Shown in pieces: positions 9,454 through 18,444 of a stretch of DNA of 64,000 nucleotides (the first letter of the stretch is position 1; each line of letters opens with the position of its first letter). Position numbers and translations under genes: made by a program. The DNA comes from an uncultured bacterium (GTDB lineage Bacteria; Nitrospirota; Thermodesulfovibrionia; Thermodesulfovibrionales; Dissulfurispiraceae): contig CALEDV010000048.1 in NCBI GenBank assembly GCA_937949555.1, positions 17,141 to 81,140 on the forward strand, in the 5' to 3' direction. The notes beneath the pieces are model-generated. The model was not told the DNA's origin. It did no database searches and saw only the letters and a program-made list of their open reading frames with translations.

Positions 9454-10104
9454 TTGCGTATAGGTCTTTTTGGGGGCACCTTCAATCCTATACATCTTGG
9501 ACACCTGAGGGCAGCTGAAGAGGCGCGAGAAAGGATTTTTCTTGAGAAGGTAATATTCATACCTACTGGCACCCCACCCCTGAAGTCCCACAGGATAATA
9601 GAGTCTGCAGAACGGTTAAGACTGGTTAAGGTTGCTGTGGCAGAGAACCCCTATTTTGAGGTATCCGATATAGAGATAAATCAGCCGGGCAAATCCTATA
9701 CCGTAGAGACTGTGCATAAAATGAAAAAGCTATATAGTGCCCACGAACTCTTCTTTATAGTTGGGATTGATGCATTTATGGACATGCCACTTTGGTATAA
9801 ACCTGAGAGCATCCTCTCTGCGATAGACTTTATTGTGCTTACTAGGCCTGGATACCCACCAGGGCTTTTAAAATCCAGCAGCTACATTGCCGACGATTCT
9901 ATCAAGGATATTGAATGTATTTCAGATGATATAGAAAACGCTATAACCTTAAAACTAAAAGGAGGCAGGTCAATTATTATACTTAACATCACAGGAATCA
10001 ACATATCCTCATCAATGATAAGGGAACGGATAGAAACAGGCAGAAGCCTAAGATATCTCGTCCCAGATACTACACTTAAGGACATTAGTTCTCTGAAGTT
10101 CTAA
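9454..10104 (+). CDS. nadD: Nicotinate-nucleotide adenylyltransferase
   Basis: NadD adenylates nicotinate mononucleotide to deamido-NAD. The 216-residue protein opens with MRIGLFGGTFNPIHLGHLRA, the nucleotidyltransferase GTFNPxHxGH motif. It has PLWYKPESIL in the middle and ISSSMIRERIETGRSLRYLV at the end, the second nucleotide-binding signature. The start is TTG. It sits in an apparent operon after proA and the small hypothetical gene, and its stop is directly followed by the ATG of a sensor kinase. Confidence 0.93.
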   Translation: MRIGLFGGTFNPIHLGHLRAAEEARERIFLEKVIFIPTGTPPLKSHRIIESAERLRLVKVAVAENPYFEVSDIEINQPGKSYTVETVHKMKKLYSAHELFFIVGIDAFMDMPLWYKPESILSAIDFIVLTRPGYPPGLLKSSSYIADDSIKDIECISDDIENAITLKLKGGRSIIILNITGINISSSMIRERIETGRSLRYLVPDTTLKDISSLKF

Positions 10105-11244
10105 ATGCCTCTCTACGAGTCAATACTTAACAGCTTAGAAGAAGCAGTACTCCTCTTTGATAAAAAAGGCAGACTTTTATATCTTAACAGGTTAGGAGAA
10201 GAGCTTTTTGGAAGGAGCCTGCGAGACCTGATAGATCGTGGTGTTAATGGGCTTTTTACGGATTCATGCGACATACCGAGATTAGTTAAAAAGACCCTTG
10301 ACGAAGGAAGGCCCCACAAAGGAAGAGATATAAGATTAAAGGGGCTAAGAGACACCTCTATGGATGTCTATATATGCCCTCTTTACGATGAAGTCGCTAT
10401 TGAAAATCTGCAGCAGGATAAAGACATTAAGGCAAGGCAGGACAGCTCCCAAAGGGAACCAAGGGGTGCTTTGTTGTGTCTCAGGGACAACTCCTATCTA
10501 TCGGATACAGAAGATTATCACTTTGACTCCCTCCTTTATCTACTTGGCTCTATAGCCCACGAGATCAAGAATCCCCTTAGCGGCATCAAAGGCGCTGCCC
10601 AGATACTTGGCTCTAAGATACCATCGCTGCAGGAAGATGAGTGTATTAAGATGATCCTTAAAGAGACTGACAGGCTCAATACAGTGCTCCAGAGTTATCT
10701 TACAATGACAAGAAAACCAATCTTTAACAATCTGAATATTCACGAGGTGCTTGAGCACTCCCTAAAGGTGCTGTCACCTGTGATAAAATCAAAATATATT
10801 GCCGTAAATAAATCCTATGACCCGAGTTTGCCGCATATCTTAGGAGATGAGAGCAAGCTGCTTCAGGTGTTTATAAATATCTTTAAAAACGCCACTGAAT
10901 CGTTGTCTCTAAAAAGGAAAAACAGGGAGATCTCTGTTGCCTCAAGGCTGTCTAATGAGTATGTGGTAATTTATGACTCTAACAAAGACAGTATTAATAA
11001 GGGGGGAAGAAAAAGGCAGCGATGGATTATCATAACCATCAGGGATAATGGCTCTGGAATAGATACAGAGGATCAAAAGAAGATCTTTCTTCCCTTTTAC
11101 ACAAACAAAAGGGGAGGAAGTGGACTTGGACTCTCCTTATCTAAAAAGATAATAAAAGACCATGGAGGTATAATTAAGGTGAAAAGCCAAATTGACAAAG
11201 GCGCTGCATTTGAGGTCTATCTTCCTATAAGGATGGAATCCTAA
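10105..11244 (+). CDS. NtrB-like sensor histidine kinase
   Basis: The 379-residue soluble kinase has an N-terminal PAS domain (about 1-120) and the NtrB-type phosphoacceptor motif SIAHEIKNPLSGIKGAAQIL. The ATPase domain shows INIFKNATESL (N box), DNGSGI (G1) and RGGSGLGLSLSKKI (G2). It starts directly at the nadD stop and is followed two bases later by an NtrC-type activator, its expected partner. Resemblance to NtrB suggests a nitrogen or metabolic cue, but no glnA, glnB or amtB lies nearby, so the signal is unknown. Confidence 0.9.
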   Translation: MPLYESILNSLEEAVLLFDKKGRLLYLNRLGEELFGRSLRDLIDRGVNGLFTDSCDIPRLVKKTLDEGRPHKGRDIRLKGLRDTSMDVYICPLYDEVAIENLQQDKDIKARQDSSQREPRGALLCLRDNSYLSDTEDYHFDSLLYLLGSIAHEIKNPLSGIKGAAQILGSKIPSLQEDECIKMILKETDRLNTVLQSYLTMTRKPIFNNLNIHEVLEHSLKVLSPVIKSKYIAVNKSYDPSLPHILGDESKLLQVFINIFKNATESLSLKRKNREISVASRLSNEYVVIYDSNKDSINKGGRKRQRWIIITIRDNGSGIDTEDQKKIFLPFYTNKRGGSGLGLSLSKKIIKDHGGIIKVKSQIDKGAAFEVYLPIRMES

Positions 11245-11246
11245 GG

Positions 11247-12638
11247 TTGTCTGACAATAGAATACTGCTTATAGATGACGACGATGCCGTAGTATGGGTT
11301 GTGCAGAGGGCTCTGGAGCCTCTTGGCTATGAGGTCAGCGCTGTTAAATCATTAAGGGAAGGCAAAAGGGCTCTCGCAGGTTTTAAGCTTATACTCTTGG
11401 ACATGATGCTGCCCGATGGAAACGGCATAGAGCTACTCTCAGAGATCAAGACACTAAACCCAGAGGCTGTGGTCATAATCATAACAGCCAATGGGAGAAT
11501 GGAGAGTGCCATAAATGCCATGAAAGAAGGCGCCTACGACTATCTCGAAAAACCTTTTGACATTGATGAACTGACAATTACTATAAAAAGGGCATTCAGA
11601 GATATTATCATGAGAGAGGAGATATTAGCATTAAGAGACAAGGCTGAGGAGAAATCTCCACTTCAAATAGTTGGAAAGTCCAAGAGCATGTTAAGGGTTT
11701 TTAAGGAGATAGGCAAGGTTGCGCCAAGGGATGTAACAGTGCTTATCTCTGGAGAAAGCGGCACGGGCAAGGAATTGGTAGCTAAGGCAATGCACAATAA
11801 CAGCGCCAGAAAATATGGGCCCTTTGTGGCAATCAACTGCGCATCTATTCCAAAGGAACTCCTGGAGGCTGAACTCTTTGGCTGGGAAAAGGGGGCATTC
11901 TCAGGAGCCATTGAAAAACGGACAGGCAAGATACATGCAGCCTCAGAGGGCACCTTATTTCTTGATGAGGTCTCAGAGCTTGATATAAATCTGCAGGCAA
12001 AACTATTGAGGTTTATGCAGGAACAGGAATACAGCCCCCTTGGGAGCGATAGAACCATAAAGGCAAATGTCCGCATCATAGGCGCTACAAACAAAGACCT
12101 TAAGGACTGTGTAAAAAAAGATGCCTTCAGAGAGGACCTCTACTATCGTTTTAATGTTATAGAAATCAAGATCCCAGCGCTTAGGGAAAGGAAGGAAGAC
12201 ATCATGCTCCTAGCAAGGTATTTCCTTGAGGAATCTGTTAGGCTCTTTGATCTTACCCCAAAGGATTTCTCAAAGGACGCTATAAAGGCCATCCTTGACT
12301 ATCAATGGCCTGGTAATGTGAGAGAGCTTCAGAACATGATAAAAAGGGCATCTATATTGTCAAAAAGCGCCCTCATAGAGCCAAGGGATCTTTTCTACGA
12401 AGAACAAGGCTTCTGCTCAATAAAAGATTTTCTTGAGGGCAAACTAAACAACTACATTCACAAAATGGCAGGCGTGGAAAATTCAAGTCTATATGAAACG
12501 GTAATCACTGAGGTAGAAAGGGCATTGCTGAGTCTTGTAATGAAGGAGACTGGGGGCAACCAAACAAAGGCATCAAAACTGCTTGGCATCAATCGTAATA
12601 CCTTAAACAAGAAGATCAAAGAACTAAAGGTCAGTTAA
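11247..12638 (+). CDS. NtrC-family sigma-54 response regulator (GAFSGA variant)
   Basis: The 463-residue protein has a receiver (DDDD, LILLDMMLPDG), an AAA+ domain (Walker A GESGTGKELVAKAM; Walker B-type GTLFLDEVSEL; RELQNMIKRA) and a Fis-type helix-turn-helix (GGNQTKASKLLGINRNTLNK). The loop that contacts sigma-54 is normally GAFTGA but here reads GAFSGA within ELFGWEKGAFSGA. The conserved Thr is important for sigma-54 contact, so the Ser substitution may alter activity or be a tolerated variant. TTG start; partner of the preceding kinase. It overlaps the convergent sensor gene by 15 bases. Confidence 0.9.
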   Translation: MSDNRILLIDDDDAVVWVVQRALEPLGYEVSAVKSLREGKRALAGFKLILLDMMLPDGNGIELLSEIKTLNPEAVVIIITANGRMESAINAMKEGAYDYLEKPFDIDELTITIKRAFRDIIMREEILALRDKAEEKSPLQIVGKSKSMLRVFKEIGKVAPRDVTVLISGESGTGKELVAKAMHNNSARKYGPFVAINCASIPKELLEAELFGWEKGAFSGAIEKRTGKIHAASEGTLFLDEVSELDINLQAKLLRFMQEQEYSPLGSDRTIKANVRIIGATNKDLKDCVKKDAFREDLYYRFNVIEIKIPALRERKEDIMLLARYFLEESVRLFDLTPKDFSKDAIKAILDYQWPGNVRELQNMIKRASILSKSALIEPRDLFYEEQGFCSIKDFLEGKLNNYIHKMAGVENSSLYETVITEVERALLSLVMKETGGNQTKASKLLGINRNTLNKKIKELKVS

Positions 12639-14027
12639 TCTCTCCGTGCCTTGTTTATCCTTAACTGCCTGTTTGTAGTAGTCAGGATAGAGCCTTTGAG
12701 CACATTCTGGACATAGGGAGTGAGAAAACTCCGCCTCTGAGTGTTCTGTGATGTATGATTCAATCTGCTGCCAGTAACCACTGTCATCACGAATCTTTTT
12801 GCAAGAGGAACATATAGGCAGCATACCAGATAACATCTTCAGCTTATCAAGGGCGCTTTGTAGTTCTGTAATAAGCCTTTCTTTTTCTGCAATAAGCATA
12901 TAACGTTTTGTGATATTCCTGTTTACCCCTCTAAATCCTTTTATCTCTCCCCCCTGATTTATAATTGGCACACCGTTAGATTCAACAAAAACCATCGCCC
13001 CGTCCTTTCTTTTAAGGGGCATTACCCATCCGTTAAAGGGCTGTTTGTTCTCAAGGAAACTATTAAAACCAGAAACCCCAAAAAATACCTCCTCAGGAGC
13101 CATGAAATCGTATATCTTTTTGCCAATCACCTCATCGGGGGCAAATCCAAGCATGTCAATGGTCTGTGAGCTTGAATAGGTATATATGCCCTGTGAATCT
13201 ACTTCCCATATCCAATCGCTCGTAGATTCTATCAGTGCTTTTAGCTTTATCTCACTTTGAGCAAGGGCTTCAGCGGTTGCCCTGTGCCTTAGAATCTCAT
13301 CTTTAAGCACAGCCGATGAAGTCTCAAGCTTCTCAACCATGTCGTTTACTGCCCTTTTAAGTTGACTTATCTCATCACTCCCCTTAACAGGCAGTCTTAA
13401 ATCAAACCTTCCTTGCGATATGTTTTTCAAACCCTCCACGAGGTTGTTATAGGGCGCTACCATGCTATGTTTAACCATGAGGGCATTTATTCCAATGAAA
13501 AATACTACCAGTAAAATTATGGTCAAGGTTATATAACCTGTTCTTGCGAGTATTTCTTCTGTCTTGCCTCTACTTATAGCTAACAATTTGGCTGTATCAG
13601 AGAGCATATAATCAAGCTTAATGTCTATCTGATTCTTCAGCAGGTTCCTATATTCTACATCAAGATTATCAGGATACTTGTCCAGCCCTTGGCTTATCAG
13701 TTGATTACTCTCCTCTAATGCAGCCCTTACCCTTTTTACTATTACCCTTTGTTCTTGATTTGAAAAATCACCCATACTTGTTAATGTGCTTAAAAGGTTA
13801 GCATACCTTGCATCCCACTGAAATCTTGCCCTGCTATCATTGCCATATAATAGGTCATCATTGAGAAGATGAAACTGAAATATGTCTTGAAACACACTGT
13901 ATATCCTGTCCTTCTGTACATTTTCTCGTTCTATATCTCTGTAAGAAACAGACATTATGCCCGTAATTAATAGCAGCCCTAATAGAGGCGCTGTTATTAT
14001 TAGCTTTAATTTTGTTTTGATGCTCAT
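12624..14027 (-). CDS. Membrane PAS/HAMP sensor with C-terminal Cys-rich motif
   Basis: The 467-residue protein has two membrane segments (about 8-27 and 168-188) flanking a helical periplasmic sensor region, then HAMP (190-240), a PAS domain (255-380; DWIWEVDSQGIYTYSS, MLGFAPDEVIGKKI) and a C-terminal ICSSCKKIRDDSGYWQQIES ... CPECAQRLYP segment. That segment is a CxxC...CxxC probable metal site seen at the end of various PAS signalling proteins. No kinase, GGDEF or methyl-accepting output is present, so it may signal through a partner. A probable cyclic-di-GMP riboswitch and terminator lie in its leader. Confidence 0.75.
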   Translation of the reverse strand: MSIKTKLKLIITAPLLGLLLITGIMSVSYRDIERENVQKDRIYSVFQDIFQFHLLNDDLLYGNDSRARFQWDARYANLLSTLTSMGDFSNQEQRVIVKRVRAALEESNQLISQGLDKYPDNLDVEYRNLLKNQIDIKLDYMLSDTAKLLAISRGKTEEILARTGYITLTIILLVVFFIGINALMVKHSMVAPYNNLVEGLKNISQGRFDLRLPVKGSDEISQLKRAVNDMVEKLETSSAVLKDEILRHRATAEALAQSEIKLKALIESTSDWIWEVDSQGIYTYSSSQTIDMLGFAPDEVIGKKIYDFMAPEEVFFGVSGFNSFLENKQPFNGWVMPLKRKDGAMVFVESNGVPIINQGGEIKGFRGVNRNITKRYMLIAEKERLITELQSALDKLKMLSGMLPICSSCKKIRDDSGYWQQIESYITEHSEAEFSHSLCPECAQRLYPDYYKQAVKDKQGTERLTDL

Positions 14028-14126
14028 TGTCTGCTCACCTTACTTTTCTGTTCAATGGCTCCAATGCGTCAACAAAAATATATAAATTCCACATTCCTAC
14101 TGGTTATTACACCCAATGAAACAATC

Positions 14127-14158
14127 AAAAAAAAAGCCTGTCCAAAGAAAGGACAGGC
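14127..14158 (-). terminator. Intrinsic terminator in the riboswitch leader
   Basis: On the minus strand, the stem GCCTGTCC / GGACAGGC with loop TTTCTTT is followed by nine T residues. It lies between the riboswitch-like fold and the start of the 12624-14027 gene, which is the position expected for ligand-controlled transcription attenuation. Confidence 0.85.
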
Positions 14159-14164
14159 GCTAAT

Positions 14165-14275
14165 TGCATTTATAGCCCCTCCACTTCGACAGCCCCTCTA
14201 TCCACTTAATAAAATGGATGGTAGCTTTGCGTCACACAGTTGCCTGTGCTTTGCCCTTTCGGTGGTTATGCCTTA
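14165..14275 (-). promoter_or_regulatory. Probable cyclic-di-GMP-I (GEMM-I) riboswitch
   Basis: Read on the minus strand, the leader contains CGAAAGGGCAAAGC, a hairpin with a GNRA loop (GCACAG-GCAA-CTGTGT), and then GACGCAAAGCTACC, the most conserved GEMM-I string. A second hairpin (ATCCA...TGGAT) and a closing strand (TCGAAGTGG, pairing with CCACCGA) follow. The order and spacing match the class I cyclic-di-GMP aptamer. A terminator lies just downstream, so ligand binding probably controls read-through into the PAS/HAMP sensor gene. A covariance search with Rfam RF01051 would confirm it. The plus-strand ORF at 14055-14282 is its shadow. Confidence 0.75.
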
Positions 14276-14354
14276 TTTATAATCCCCTTTATGTTAATTG
14301 TCAAGTAAAAATTGAGGATATCTGTTTATTAGAAATGTAGGATAAGGACCTCTT

Positions 14355-15020
14355 TTAGTTAATCTGAATGTATTGCTGCCACAGCATAAAAAGCTCCTTT
14401 GTGGCTCTCAGATCAAGCACACAATACCTCGCAATCTCTTCATACCTGCCAGATTTAAACATCTCAGGCACTAAATATCCATTGAGTTCTTCTGATTTAG
14501 GACTCTTGATGCCAAAGGTTCGGCACCAAATGTCAAGGGCAAACTTTCTTGTAATACCATAAAAGGTAAGCCTGTCAAGGAGATCTATATGTTCATCGCT
14601 GTAGCGGTTTGGTATGAGATTCCTTGAAGGCTTTACCCTGTGCACTGCAGAACGGATTGCAATAAAAGGGGCATCAAAGGCCCTGCCATTGAAGGTGACA
14701 ATCTGTTTGTATTTTGAGACTACCTCCCAGAATTTTTTAATAATATCCTGCTCTGTGCCACTCTCATAGGTGATCCCCTCATCTTCAAAGGCATGGAAGT
14801 GTTCTCTGTCCTGGTAATACACAACGCCCTTATCTGAGTCAGGATTAAGCATTCCTATAGCCACTATCTCCCCTGTTAGCGGATAGAAGGACAGGCTTTC
14901 CTTTACCTTCTGCATCTCCGCCTCTGAGTCAGCAAATCTCAAGAGGTAATCTTGGGTTGCCCTGTCAAGATACTCAAAATCAAAGCCAGAGGTCTCTATG
15001 TCAACTATTATCCTGCTCAA
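14355..15020 (-). CDS. DnaQ-like 3'-5' exonuclease (PolB exonuclease-related)
   Basis: The 221-residue protein has the DEDDy exonuclease motifs: IIVDIETSGFD (ExoI), IVTFNGRAFDAPFIAIRS (ExoII) and YCVLDLRATKEL (ExoIII, YxxxD). This matches the stand-alone exonuclease family related to the proofreading domain of family B DNA polymerases, found in many bacteria and of poorly defined role (repair or RNA processing). It lies six bases downstream of ctpA in the same direction and may be cotranscribed with it. Confidence 0.8.
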   Translation of the reverse strand: MSRIIVDIETSGFDFEYLDRATQDYLLRFADSEAEMQKVKESLSFYPLTGEIVAIGMLNPDSDKGVVYYQDREHFHAFEDEGITYESGTEQDIIKKFWEVVSKYKQIVTFNGRAFDAPFIAIRSAVHRVKPSRNLIPNRYSDEHIDLLDRLTFYGITRKFALDIWCRTFGIKSPKSEELNGYLVPEMFKSGRYEEIARYCVLDLRATKELFMLWQQYIQIN

Positions 15021-15025
15021 CGAAA

Positions 15026-16324
15026 CTATTTAGCCTTTACCATATTGTCAAAAACCTTCCATGTCTTTATCACATCAATCGCCCTTTGTAGCTGGGTATC
15101 ATCCTTCTCATCAACCTCAAAGGGCGCCGTCTCTTTATCTGTCTTTTCCTCTGGTGTCTGTTCATTTCTCAGATGCTTCTCAAGGTCTCTTTCTCGTATA
15201 ACAGGCATCTCCTTGGAATTTTTATCCTTGCTCTCAAGTTTTACCACAATATCAGGGGTAATACCTACACCCTGGATGCTTGTGCCCTTTGGAGTGTAAT
15301 ACTTTGCCGTAGTGAGCCTCAACCCAGAACCATCACTAAGGGGGATGAGACTTTGAACCGAACCCTTGCCAAAGGTCTGGACACCTACAATCACAGCCCT
15401 GTTCCAGTCCTTCAGCGCACCAGCAACAATCTCAGAGGCGCTGGCGCTTCCCTGATTAACCAGCACTACCATAGGTATGTCAGTGTATCCTGGCTTATCA
15501 AGTTCGGTAAAATACTCAGTCTTGTCACCCTTTCTGCCCTTTATATACACCACAAGTTTTTTAGGAGGCAGAAAATGTTCTGCTACCTCTACTGCGCTGT
15601 TAAGCAACCCTCCAGGATCATTTCTAAGGTCAAGTATCAGAGATGTCATGCCCTCTTTTTTCAGTTTGTCAAGGGCCCTTACAAGGTCTGTTGCAGAGGC
15701 CTCCTGAAACTGCGTAAGCTTTACATATCCTATATCGTCTTGAAGCATCTTAGCCTTCACACTCTTTATCTTTATGGTGTCCCTGACAATAGTATAATCC
15801 TTCGCATCCTTGACGCCCTCTCTAATTATCGTAATAATGAGACTTGTGCCCTTCTTGCCCCTCATTTTTGATACAGCATCGTGGATTGACATATTCTTTG
15901 TGCTTTCATTGTTGATCTTTATTATCTTGTCGCCAGCCTTGATGCCAGCCTTAAAGGCTGGTGTATCTTCAATAGGTGCAATCACAGTGAGCATATTGTC
16001 TTTTATACCAATCTGTATGCCAATCCCCCCAAATTCACCCTTTGTCTCTACCTGTAGTTCCTTAAATGCCTCAGGGGTAAGATAACCAGAATGGGGGTCA
16101 AGGGATGTGACCATTCCCTTAATAGCGCCCTGCACAAGATCCTTGCCCTTTACCTCCTCAACATAATTCTTTTTTATAAGGGATAGAACCTCCGTAAATG
16201 CCTTTAAATCCTCATAACTGCTTTGTGCATTGACTCCGGTAACAGCCCAACGAGCAAAAACTAAAAACCCTGTTAAAACAACTACCGATAATGCTGCTGC
16301 CACCCATCTCTTTTTAGAAACCAT
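15026..16324 (-). CDS. ctpA: Carboxy-terminal processing protease (S41)
   Basis: The 432-residue protein has an N-terminal signal anchor (about 7-28), a PDZ domain (about 95-180, GIGIQIGIKDN and PAFKAGIKAGDKI) and the S41 catalytic domain with Ser in NQGSASASEIVAGAL and the general-base Lys in TFGKGSVQSL. Such proteases trim periplasmic proteins and often cell-wall hydrolases. It is directly downstream of the envC-like and ftsX genes, so control of peptidoglycan hydrolysis at division is a plausible role. The C-terminal tail past residue 370 is acidic and variable. Confidence 0.93.
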   Translation of the reverse strand: MVSKKRWVAAALSVVVLTGFLVFARWAVTGVNAQSSYEDLKAFTEVLSLIKKNYVEEVKGKDLVQGAIKGMVTSLDPHSGYLTPEAFKELQVETKGEFGGIGIQIGIKDNMLTVIAPIEDTPAFKAGIKAGDKIIKINNESTKNMSIHDAVSKMRGKKGTSLIITIIREGVKDAKDYTIVRDTIKIKSVKAKMLQDDIGYVKLTQFQEASATDLVRALDKLKKEGMTSLILDLRNDPGGLLNSAVEVAEHFLPPKKLVVYIKGRKGDKTEYFTELDKPGYTDIPMVVLVNQGSASASEIVAGALKDWNRAVIVGVQTFGKGSVQSLIPLSDGSGLRLTTAKYYTPKGTSIQGVGITPDIVVKLESKDKNSKEMPVIRERDLEKHLRNEQTPEEKTDKETAPFEVDEKDDTQLQRAIDVIKTWKVFDNMVKAK

Positions 16325-16359
16325 TTAACTGCCTCCCTGTGTATTATGTTTGCCTAAAA

Positions 16360-17547
16360 TTATCTTCTCAGCCACTGTTGAGGATCAAGGGGCTTGCCCT
16401 TATATCTTACCTCAAAATACAATCCCGTTGAACCTATTGCCGTTGACTCTCCTGCTTCTCCTACAACCTGCTGCGCCTTTATATCTGAACCATTCTTGAC
16501 AATTATCTTAGATAGGTTGCCATAAAGGGTATGATAGCCTCCGCCATGGCTTATTATCACAAGCTGTCCATAACCCTTGAATTCGCTGGCATAAACTACT
16601 TTGCCCTCATGCACTGCATTGATTGAAGCGCCCTTTGAGGTTTTAATATGGACACCACTCCTAAATACAGGAAGATTAAAAATAGGATCCACCTGACTGC
16701 CATATTGCATCACTACATTACCTTGTACAGGCCATGGCAGTCTGCCCTTGTGCGTTGCAAAACCTGTATCCTCAGAGGGATCATCCTTATCTCCTGGTTT
16801 TGCCTGAGACCTCCTCTTCTGCCTCAGTTCACGCTCTCTTCGCTCGGCTTCCTGAATTATTTTTAACATGCGGTTTGAAGCGTCCTGAAGCTCTGCTACC
16901 ATCTTCTCGTAGGACCTCTTTTCCTTCCTTACATTGGCAAGCAATTGCTCCCTCTCTTTTTTCTTCTCCACCACTGACTCTTCCATCTTCGTCAACTTCT
17001 TCTCTTCAGCCCTTAGTTCTTCATGAAGCCTCTTAAGCTCACTCTGCTCCAATGAAAGGGTCTTAAGACTACCCTTAAAGGCAAGTATGAGCCTGTAATC
17101 ATGAGAAGATATATCCTTAATATACTTCACTGCCCTAACAGTCTCGACAATATCAGTGCCACTGAGCAGTATAAGAATAACATCCTTTTCAACATCCTTC
17201 CGCTGTATCGCCCTTAACCTCTTCTTCAGCAATGCCTGTTCCTTTTCAAGGGAAGAACTGTAAGTCCTTATGTCCCTTTGGACATTAGCTATCTTTTGTT
17301 GAATGCCCTGTATCTTTTTCCTTTGGGTGTTCAATTGATTTTCAATTTCTGCAAGTTCGGACTGAACCTTTCTAAGCTCATATATTACAGACTGTTCTTT
17401 TTTTTGCACATTTTCAAGTCTTTTCTTCTGGACATTTAGATCCCTTTGTATGCGCCTGTATTCGTCCTTTGGGTCTTCAGCCCATGATACTATAGGGATA
17501 AGCAGGATTAAAAGGATCGCACAGAGCATGAGACGCATCATCATCAT
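16360..17547 (-). CDS. envC: EnvC-like murein hydrolase activator (degenerate M23/LytM)
   Basis: The 395-residue protein has a signal peptide (to about residue 22, VSWA), long coiled coils (25-250) and a C-terminal LytM domain (270-395). The first zinc-ligand motif of active M23 peptidases, HxGxD, reads HIKTS here, so one ligand is missing, while HTLYGNL and LYFEVRYKGKPLDPQQWL remain. That is the EnvC pattern: an inactive peptidase fold that activates amidases at the septum under control of FtsEX. ftsX and ftsE lie immediately upstream, which supports this role. Confidence 0.88.
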   Translation of the reverse strand: MMMMRLMLCAILLILLIPIVSWAEDPKDEYRRIQRDLNVQKKRLENVQKKEQSVIYELRKVQSELAEIENQLNTQRKKIQGIQQKIANVQRDIRTYSSSLEKEQALLKKRLRAIQRKDVEKDVILILLSGTDIVETVRAVKYIKDISSHDYRLILAFKGSLKTLSLEQSELKRLHEELRAEEKKLTKMEESVVEKKKEREQLLANVRKEKRSYEKMVAELQDASNRMLKIIQEAERRERELRQKRRSQAKPGDKDDPSEDTGFATHKGRLPWPVQGNVVMQYGSQVDPIFNLPVFRSGVHIKTSKGASINAVHEGKVVYASEFKGYGQLVIISHGGGYHTLYGNLSKIIVKNGSDIKAQQVVGEAGESTAIGSTGLYFEVRYKGKPLDPQQWLRR

Positions 17548-17568
17548 AGATTTAGGTTGTGCCTGTTT

Positions 17569-18444
17569 TCAAAACCTCAACCTACCTACAGCAATCAATG
17601 CCCCTGTAACACCAAGCACAATTCCTACCAAAGGAAAGATTGCAATTATCTCTGTGGGATAAAGAAGGGTCTGCAGCAAAGGAAACACGGAACTCAACCT
17701 ATAGGTGACAGCAAAATAGAAGACCAATGAGATGCCAATACTAATCAGCCCTCCCATGAAACCGATTATGCCTCCCTCAAACAAAAAGGGAACCCTTATA
17801 AAGGAGCGTGTGGCCCCAAGGAGTTTTAGGGTCTCTATTTCATCCTTGCGGCGGTAAAAGAGAATCTTTACAGTACTGTAGACGACGAATATTATGCCTG
17901 ATGCCAGAGTTGCAAGTATAATAAGACCCATATTAGAAACTGACTTATAAAAGGCACTGATCACTTCGGCTATCTTTTCCGCACTATATACATCATTTAT
18001 TCCCTTAAGTGTCTTCAGTTCTGTAGAGGTCTTTATAACCTGTTGGGGGTTTATGTAGGACCTTTTAAGTTTGATCTCAAGGGCAGGAGAAAGGGGATTG
18101 ACCTCAAGTCCATCAAATATATAACTGTCATCCTTAAGTCTTTCTCTTAATTCCTTCAATGCCTCATCCTTGGATATGTATCTTAAACCCTCAACCTCCT
18201 GTCTCTGATGCACCTTATTGATTATTGATTCTATCTCCTCCTTCGAAAGATTGTCCTCCAAGAAAATGACCATACCGAATCGTTCATGCAGTTTTTCGGC
18301 AAGGTAATCAATATTGTAAATAAATAATCCTGTGAGGACTATTATCAGTAGGCTTGAAGCCACAGTCATAACGCAGAGCAGATTTATCCACTTTTCCTGC
18401 ACCATACTCTTGACTGCTGTCTTTGCCCCGTAGAGGATGTACAT
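17569..18444 (-). CDS. ftsX: Cell division protein FtsX
   Basis: The 291-residue membrane protein has a membrane segment near residues 20-45, an extracytoplasmic domain (FGMVIFLEDNLSKEEIESI and following) and three further membrane segments (about 165-190, 215-240, 262-285) in the FtsX/permease fold. The hinge KDEIETLKLLGATRSFIRVPF is typical. With FtsE it forms an ABC-type complex that transmits ATP hydrolysis across the membrane to EnvC-type activators. The start overlaps the ftsE stop (TGATG). Confidence 0.93.
   Translation of the reverse strand: MYILYGAKTAVKSMVQEKWINLLCVMTVASSLLIIVLTGLFIYNIDYLAEKLHERFGMVIFLEDNLSKEEIESIINKVHQRQEVEGLRYISKDEALKELRERLKDDSYIFDGLEVNPLSPALEIKLKRSYINPQQVIKTSTELKTLKGINDVYSAEKIAEVISAFYKSVSNMGLIILATLASGIIFVVYSTVKILFYRRKDEIETLKLLGATRSFIRVPFLFEGGIIGFMGGLISIGISLVFYFAVTYRLSSVFPLLQTLLYPTEIIAIFPLVGIVLGVTGALIAVGRLRF

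Noticed and set aside
14055-14282. 75-residue plus-strand ORF
   Set aside because: It is antisense to the riboswitch-terminator leader, has no ribosome site and shows no protein-like pattern.
15173-15871. 232-residue plus-strand ORF
   Set aside because: It lies wholly antisense to ctpA, which has all S41 motifs. The ORF has low-complexity, non-domain sequence.
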